A stretch of 64,000 nt of DNA, from NCBI RefSeq assembly GCF_905147045.1, contig NC_065898.1, positions 13,206,001 through 13,270,000 of the forward strand. Reading direction: 5' to 3'. This stretch comes from Nymphalis io (Eukaryota > Arthropoda > Insecta > Lepidoptera > Nymphalidae). Every line of letters starts with the position of its first letter. Positions within the stretch are counted from its first letter, which is position 1. The notes below the pieces were generated by a model. It was not told where the DNA came from and did no database searches. It saw only the letters and a list, made by a program, of their open reading frames with translations. Shown here one piece after another: positions 59,903-64,000 of the stretch. Both the position numbers and the translations under genes were made by a program.

Positions 59903-60547
59903 CGTGGTCAAGTTTTATCTGACACATACTATTTTTAAGTAAAAGCACAGTAAGCATTGTTCCTGTCACTACCACGCATTAGACTACAAACACAAATTAT
60001 GCTTTTGGTCTAGGTTAAATCTTCAGTTTCTAAATCATATGAATGAGAATTCTTAAAATATTATATAATTCACCTTTTTTAGATATCTAGAAAAGGTTGA
60101 AATGTAATGTACACTAAAATGATAAAATTTTATAGTAAAACGTACACAGTATCGTAAGTACGGTTGCGCGCAGTAAAAAGACGTAACAACGCAACATAAG
60201 CGATAAAGACTTCGCCTGTCCCTCTGCATATGATTTCATTGAAATGATCGCCCATCCAGAAAACCATCAAAAACACATGTCTGCTAAACAGCCTCCGAGG
60301 AATCTTTCAACCGTTATCTTTATTCCGAACCAAGGTTCCTATATATAAGTGATTTTCAAGTTATGAGCGCTTAGCGATACGTTATATGCGATGATCATTT
60401 ACGCTTTCATAAATACATATTTATATATATTTCATATATAAGTAACCTTGACGTGTTTTGAGTTGTAAAGGTCAATTCATCTTAACCGTGTTAAAAGAGC
60501 CGAATAAAGGATTTTTAAGCATATCAACATAATTGAAGCAAAAAAAT
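59902..60547. other. Unique DNA, no gene seen
   Basis: Nothing recognisable. Confidence 0.45.
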
Positions 60548-60622
60548 ATTCCTTTCCTCGCTTGAAGCATCTTCTACCACGCTGCGCTGCTTTAATGCAT
60601 GTCAGTAGAAATGTTCATTAGA
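60548..60622 (-). repeat. SINE-1 internal fragment
   Basis: 'cttgaagcatcttctaccac', 'gctgcgctgctttaatgca' and 'tgtcagtagaaatg' are the inverse of the SINE-1 3' half. Confidence 0.6.
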
Positions 60623-61399
60623 AAAGTTTAATAAATCGATTTTAATTGTACAAATTTTCAATGTTATGTTCTGCCTAAATATTTAAATCAACGGCCTAAA
60701 AATTTTGGACACGATGTTTATTTAAAAGCGCGAACGTAACATATTGTATTATATATGATACAATACTGCTTGTATATTTTTATTTTAAGAAATAATAATA
60801 AAACAGTGAGATATCAATGTATATATACGATTTCTTTTGACCTAGAGCACGAGCCCTTAAGGGCGGTGCTCACCGAATTTATAGCGGTTACCTACGCATT
60901 CCGGAGATTTATGAAACGGCCCGTCGGCGACACTCTCTAACTTACAGTTTTTGCGATAGACCGGCGTGATTGAGGACCCCGCGTCGCCTCGTCTGCGTAT
61001 AACAGCTTCCGTCCCACGGCTTAATAAGAAAAAGTACACGATATAATATGAATATGTATTTGATATTACAATAATCCATTATTTGAGTATCTGAATTAAG
61101 TAATATTATTGTGTATAATTATGAAGTTATAATAATAAGTATTATTGACTAGTTAAGTTTTTTTTTAGTCATGTCGGCTGTTTCTTATTACATGAGTTGT
61201 TGTATATGTGGTTTTTTTCTTTGATTTCTATTCTCTTGGTGTGAATTATTTATTTTCAAAATAGTTCCGTGTAAATAGTTATCGCAAATAAATATAATAA
61301 AATAATAATATAATTTTATGTTTTTTATGTTCATATTAGCGTTAATGTTTATATTTGTATCTCAAGCAATATGTGTTCTAAACACTATTACACACAAGA
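60623..61399. other. Unique DNA; GC-rich block at 60845-61020
   Basis: The block ('taagggcggtgctcaccgaa', 'acggcccgtcggcgacactc', 'gaccccgcgtcgcctcgtct') is strongly GC- and CpG-rich against AT-rich flanks. Two short frames cross it on opposite strands, neither convincing. A candidate conserved element or unrecognised exon. Confidence 0.35.
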
Positions 61400-61563
61400 G
61401 GTAATATATATATGCACAAGTGTGTCCTCAAACACAGGTGCATTCTGTTCCCTAACTTAAAATCCAATGCGTTAGCAATCCGGTACGATCGCAGGGATAT
61501 TAAGTGCAATACCAACGGATCTTAGAGCTTTTCGAAGCACGAGAATATACTACATTTATAAAA
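61400..61563 (-). repeat. SINE-2, 5'-truncated in element orientation
   Basis: 'acacaggtgcattctgttcc', 'ctaacttaaaatccaatgcg' and 'aacggatcttagagcttttc' match the SINE-2 3' half. The tRNA head is absent. Confidence 0.6.
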
Positions 61564-61610
61564 TTTCTAGTAGACAGACGTAGTGACAAATAAATATTCC
61601 GATGCTATGT

Positions 61611-61843
61611 GGTCACTGTCACCCGTTGATAGTGGTGCCTTAAGAAATATGAAGAATATTTAACATCGCGAATGTATCACCGACCTTAAGACTTAATTTA
61701 TGTCCCTTCTGCCTGTAAATGAACTGGCTCACTTACCGTACTAACCGTGCTTCGTTTAACAGTTGTCTGCAGCTATTTAACGGTAGAATATGTGATGAGA
61801 GAATGGTATCTACCCAAACAGGTATGCACAAACCATTACCACC
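61611..61843 (-). repeat. Repeat A copy 11, degraded
   Basis: 'gacttaatttatgtccctt', 'ctgcctgtaaatgaactggc' and 'ggtagaatatgtgatgagag' then 'ccattaccacc' follow repeat A in reverse. No A-tail remains. Confidence 0.75.
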
Positions 61844-61889
61844 TTCATTTTTTATGAAATTTATTTGAATTAAAACCAGTTTGCTTTTA

Positions 61890-61941
61890 TGCCCGACCCA
61901 GAATACAAACCTTCCCAGTTTTGTATTCTGGGTATCGGGCA
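61890..61941. repeat. Hairpin, about 20-bp arms
   Basis: 'tgcccgacccagaatacaaa' (61890-61909) is inverted at 61920-61941 with one 2-nt bulge and a 10-nt loop. Confidence 0.85.
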
Positions 61942-62958
61942 GCCTTTTGATAATAAGCTAGAAAACCAAACAGGTAGTCGTAAATATGGATGAATGTAGC
62001 ACTCATCCTATTAACCCACTTGAAAAAGGAATTAATTACACTCGCCCTAATGTTATGTTTTAAGTCTTCTGCACCTCCGCCTTGCCTAGCATCCAAAGTG
62101 CGCTGTCACAAGCTACAGAGAGACACTCTGATTTATTGTCATGAATATTTCAACTACAACCGACTTTAATATTAAGATCAAGCTTAGTGTATCTGTAGGT
62201 AACCTGGAACTATGTTGTGAAGTGATTTGTAGACTTTATTGCTTTTTGAGACCAGGTTTTTGATAAGGATTGAAGTGATGGTAAATGGACATCTGCACGT
62301 AACACTGGTTTTGGATGAGTTACGTCTTAAGATAACTTAGTATATTGTTTGATTAATTATTCCAGAAAATAAAGTGTTGCTATCACTGAATTTAAGTTGA
62401 AAAAGTTATTAATAATACAAGTATTGTTTATTATCGAAAAATCGTAACAATATTTCTTATTGTTAAGTCAATTAAGGTAATTAAATATATTTATTTAGTG
62501 AGCTTTATATTCAATAATATAAAGTATGCTTTATTCTATGGTGTATTTTACATCATTAGATCAAAAAATGTAAATACAATTTGCATAATTTCTGTCAGTG
62601 CTCCGCCCCGTCAGCACTTAAGCCAACCAGAATTCTTGCAGATTATTTTTATAAGACATTTCTTTGAGGATTGCTTTTGAGACAAATTTAATGAGATACT
62701 TTAATCTAGATATTATTGTATTAACAGAAGAAGAATGTTTTATGTGCTGTTTGTTTACTGTACTGTAATGTAACCACAGATAGTAATAAAACTGCATAAT
62801 AGGCATTGACTCGATTTTTGAAAATTATTTGTTTAAGCAAATACTTACGCAGCATGTATATGTGCATCAAAATTAAATATATTAATAAACTTGTGTGACC
62901 AACAACAAGGAAATATTTTGCTCTGCATTATAATATGCTTTATAGTTATTGAAATTTC
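61942..62958. other. AT-rich unique DNA, no gene seen
   Basis: Nothing recognisable. Confidence 0.5.
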
Positions 62959-63181
62959 TTTTTTTTAAATGGCTAATTTTATAGGCTAGTGCTTGACTGT
63001 TATCACACCTGATGGAAAGTGAATATACAGTCTAAGATGGAGCACGCTTGCCTAGGAGATGCTTATTCACTCTTGACTTGAAAGTACCCATATTGTAGGT
63101 GGTGGGGAAAACGGAGATCGGGAGGATATTCCAGACCTTAGCGGTGCGTATCAGAAACGAGGAAGCAAATCGTTTCGTACG
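62959..63181 (-). pseudogene. LINE ORF2 C-terminal fragment with 3' UTR
   Basis: From 63181 the minus strand encodes about 49 residues: RTKRFASSFLIRTAKVWNIL, then PTTYNMGTFKSRVNKHLLGK and a stop at 63034-63032. It is followed by a short 3' UTR ('tgatggaaagtg' on the plus strand) and an A-run (T-run 62959-62966). It shares the RTKxFxxSF...WNxLP...FKxxVxxHL pattern with the 39.8-41.9 kb LINE but is a different subfamily. 5'-truncated. Confidence 0.8.
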
Positions 63182-63519
63182 TCAACTTTATATTTAAATG
63201 CAGTCATTTTTGCCAAAAAGAAGTACTAACTATCGTATATCTATTAATCCTTAACAGATTAAGGCTAACGTCAACAATGTACCTACTTAATTAATTTAGT
63301 TGGATTGCTCAATTTCAAGATAACATCTCTGCGCCGACTATGAGATCCTAGTACCTAATGATTTTGATTAGATCTCGCACTGAAGCACCCAACGTTAATT
63401 TAATTTGATAGCTAATGGATTAGCGATTGCTAAATCTATTCAAACCTTAGATCACGGAGCCAGATCCGGTTAGTGTTTAATTAATTCATTTTTGTTTGAA
63501 ATTAATTCGTAATGATAAT
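63182..63519. other. Unique DNA, no gene seen
   Basis: Nothing recognisable. Confidence 0.4.
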
Positions 63520-63808
63520 TAACAGCCAGTAAATGTTCCACGGCTAGGCTAAGATCTGCTCGCCTCTTGAGTTAAGTACGGCGGGTTGATGGATACGTAT
63601 GTGAAAGAATGTGATTCATAAGACACCTGCAGGTTTCCACAGGATATTTTCCTCGCCGAACTGAGATGAATTAGAAACACAAATTAAACAATTAATGAAA
63701 CGTCAATGGTTTTTTTCCCAGAATTGCAAATAAATAACCCTACAATCCTTCAACCTGTAATCTTCGCTTAACATTCACATATTCTAGCCACTGAGCCATC
63801 TCTGCTCA
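63520..63808 (-). mobile_element. SINE-1, full-span degraded copy
   Basis: 'taacagccagtaaatgttcc', 'cacctgcaggtttccacagg', 'cttcaacctgtaatcttcgc' and 'attctagccactgagccatc' are the inverse of the SINE-1 tail, middle, box B and box A. Confidence 0.8.
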
Positions 63809-63890
63809 TTAAAACAGTGACTGCAAATAATCTCTAACTTAAAATTACATCATTATTTGTCATTGGAAATAAGTGCACGTAAAAAGCTTG

Positions 63891-64000
63891 TTTTTTTTTT
63901 ATAGAATAGGAAGGCGGACGAGCATATGGGCCACCTGATGGTAAGTGGTCACCAAACGCCCTTAGACATTGGCATTGTAAGAAATGTTAACCATCGCTTA
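63891..64000 (-). repeat. Repeat A copy 12, cut by window edge
   Basis: T-run, 'atagaataggaaggcggacg', 'gccacctgatggtaagtggt' and 'tggcattgtaagaaatgtta', continuing past the end of the window. Close to copies 2 and 9. Confidence 0.9.

Noticed and set aside
1..64000. CRISPR array or prokaryotic defence system
   Set aside because: No regularly spaced identical repeats with unique spacers, no operon-like gene runs, and composition and repeats are lepidopteran.
1..64000. Endogenous virus, LTR retrotransposon or polydnavirus-like segment
   Set aside because: No LTR pairs, integrase, envelope or capsid-like frames seen; the RT genes are of non-LTR type with YADD/FADD motifs and 3' tails.

Overview
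This window looks like nuclear DNA of a lepidopteran, most probably a nymphalid butterfly. The DNA is very AT-rich and gene-poor, with long AT tracts and microsatellites. Most recognisable sequence is retroelement debris of kinds common in Lepidoptera: a tRNA-derived SINE resembling the butterfly 'Metulj' SINEs (here SINE-1), a second tRNA-derived SINE (SINE-2), an abundant ~280-bp A-tailed repeat (repeat A), and several non-LTR retrotransposons (LINEs). The taxon and the Metulj resemblance are recalled from memory, not searched.

I found no host protein-coding gene, tRNA gene, rRNA, CRISPR array or bacterial feature that I can defend. The only long coding sequences belong to two dead LINEs. 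A plus-strand element at about 32.5-35.0 kb has one continuous frame carrying two in-frame stops. A minus-strand element at about 39.8-41.9 kb has an internal deletion and a later one-base frameshift. Smaller LINE pieces are at 8.4, 24.2, 24.4, 39.4, 52.6, 56.1 and 63.1 kb. The small open frames elsewhere are chance frames, or lie antisense inside repeat A.

Layout: 1-7.9 kb, unique AT-rich DNA with one repeat A copy and a 91-bp palindrome. 7.9-13.6 kb, SINE-1 with a clean target-site duplication, a LINE stub, a 48-bp palindrome, SINE-2 and two repeat A copies. 13.6-32.4 kb, mostly unique DNA with scattered repeats. 32.5-42 kb, the two LINEs separated by unique DNA. 42-53 kb, a terminator-like hairpin, a GC-rich retroposed block, a twin-primed SINE-1 and a young 5'-truncated LINE stub. 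53-64 kb, a short duplicated GC-containing motif, LINE and SINE remnants, a hairpin beside a long (AT)n tract, and repeat A running off the right edge.

Between the repeats are GC- and CpG-richer unique blocks (for example 32.16-32.43, 44.49-44.60, 49.17-49.29, 50.47-50.64 and 60.85-61.02 kb). These could be conserved regulatory elements or unrecognised exon parts, in a gene desert or long intron. No operon-like or cooperating gene system is visible, and I found no convincing novel biological system. The most informative observations concern retrotransposition scars and large palindromes.
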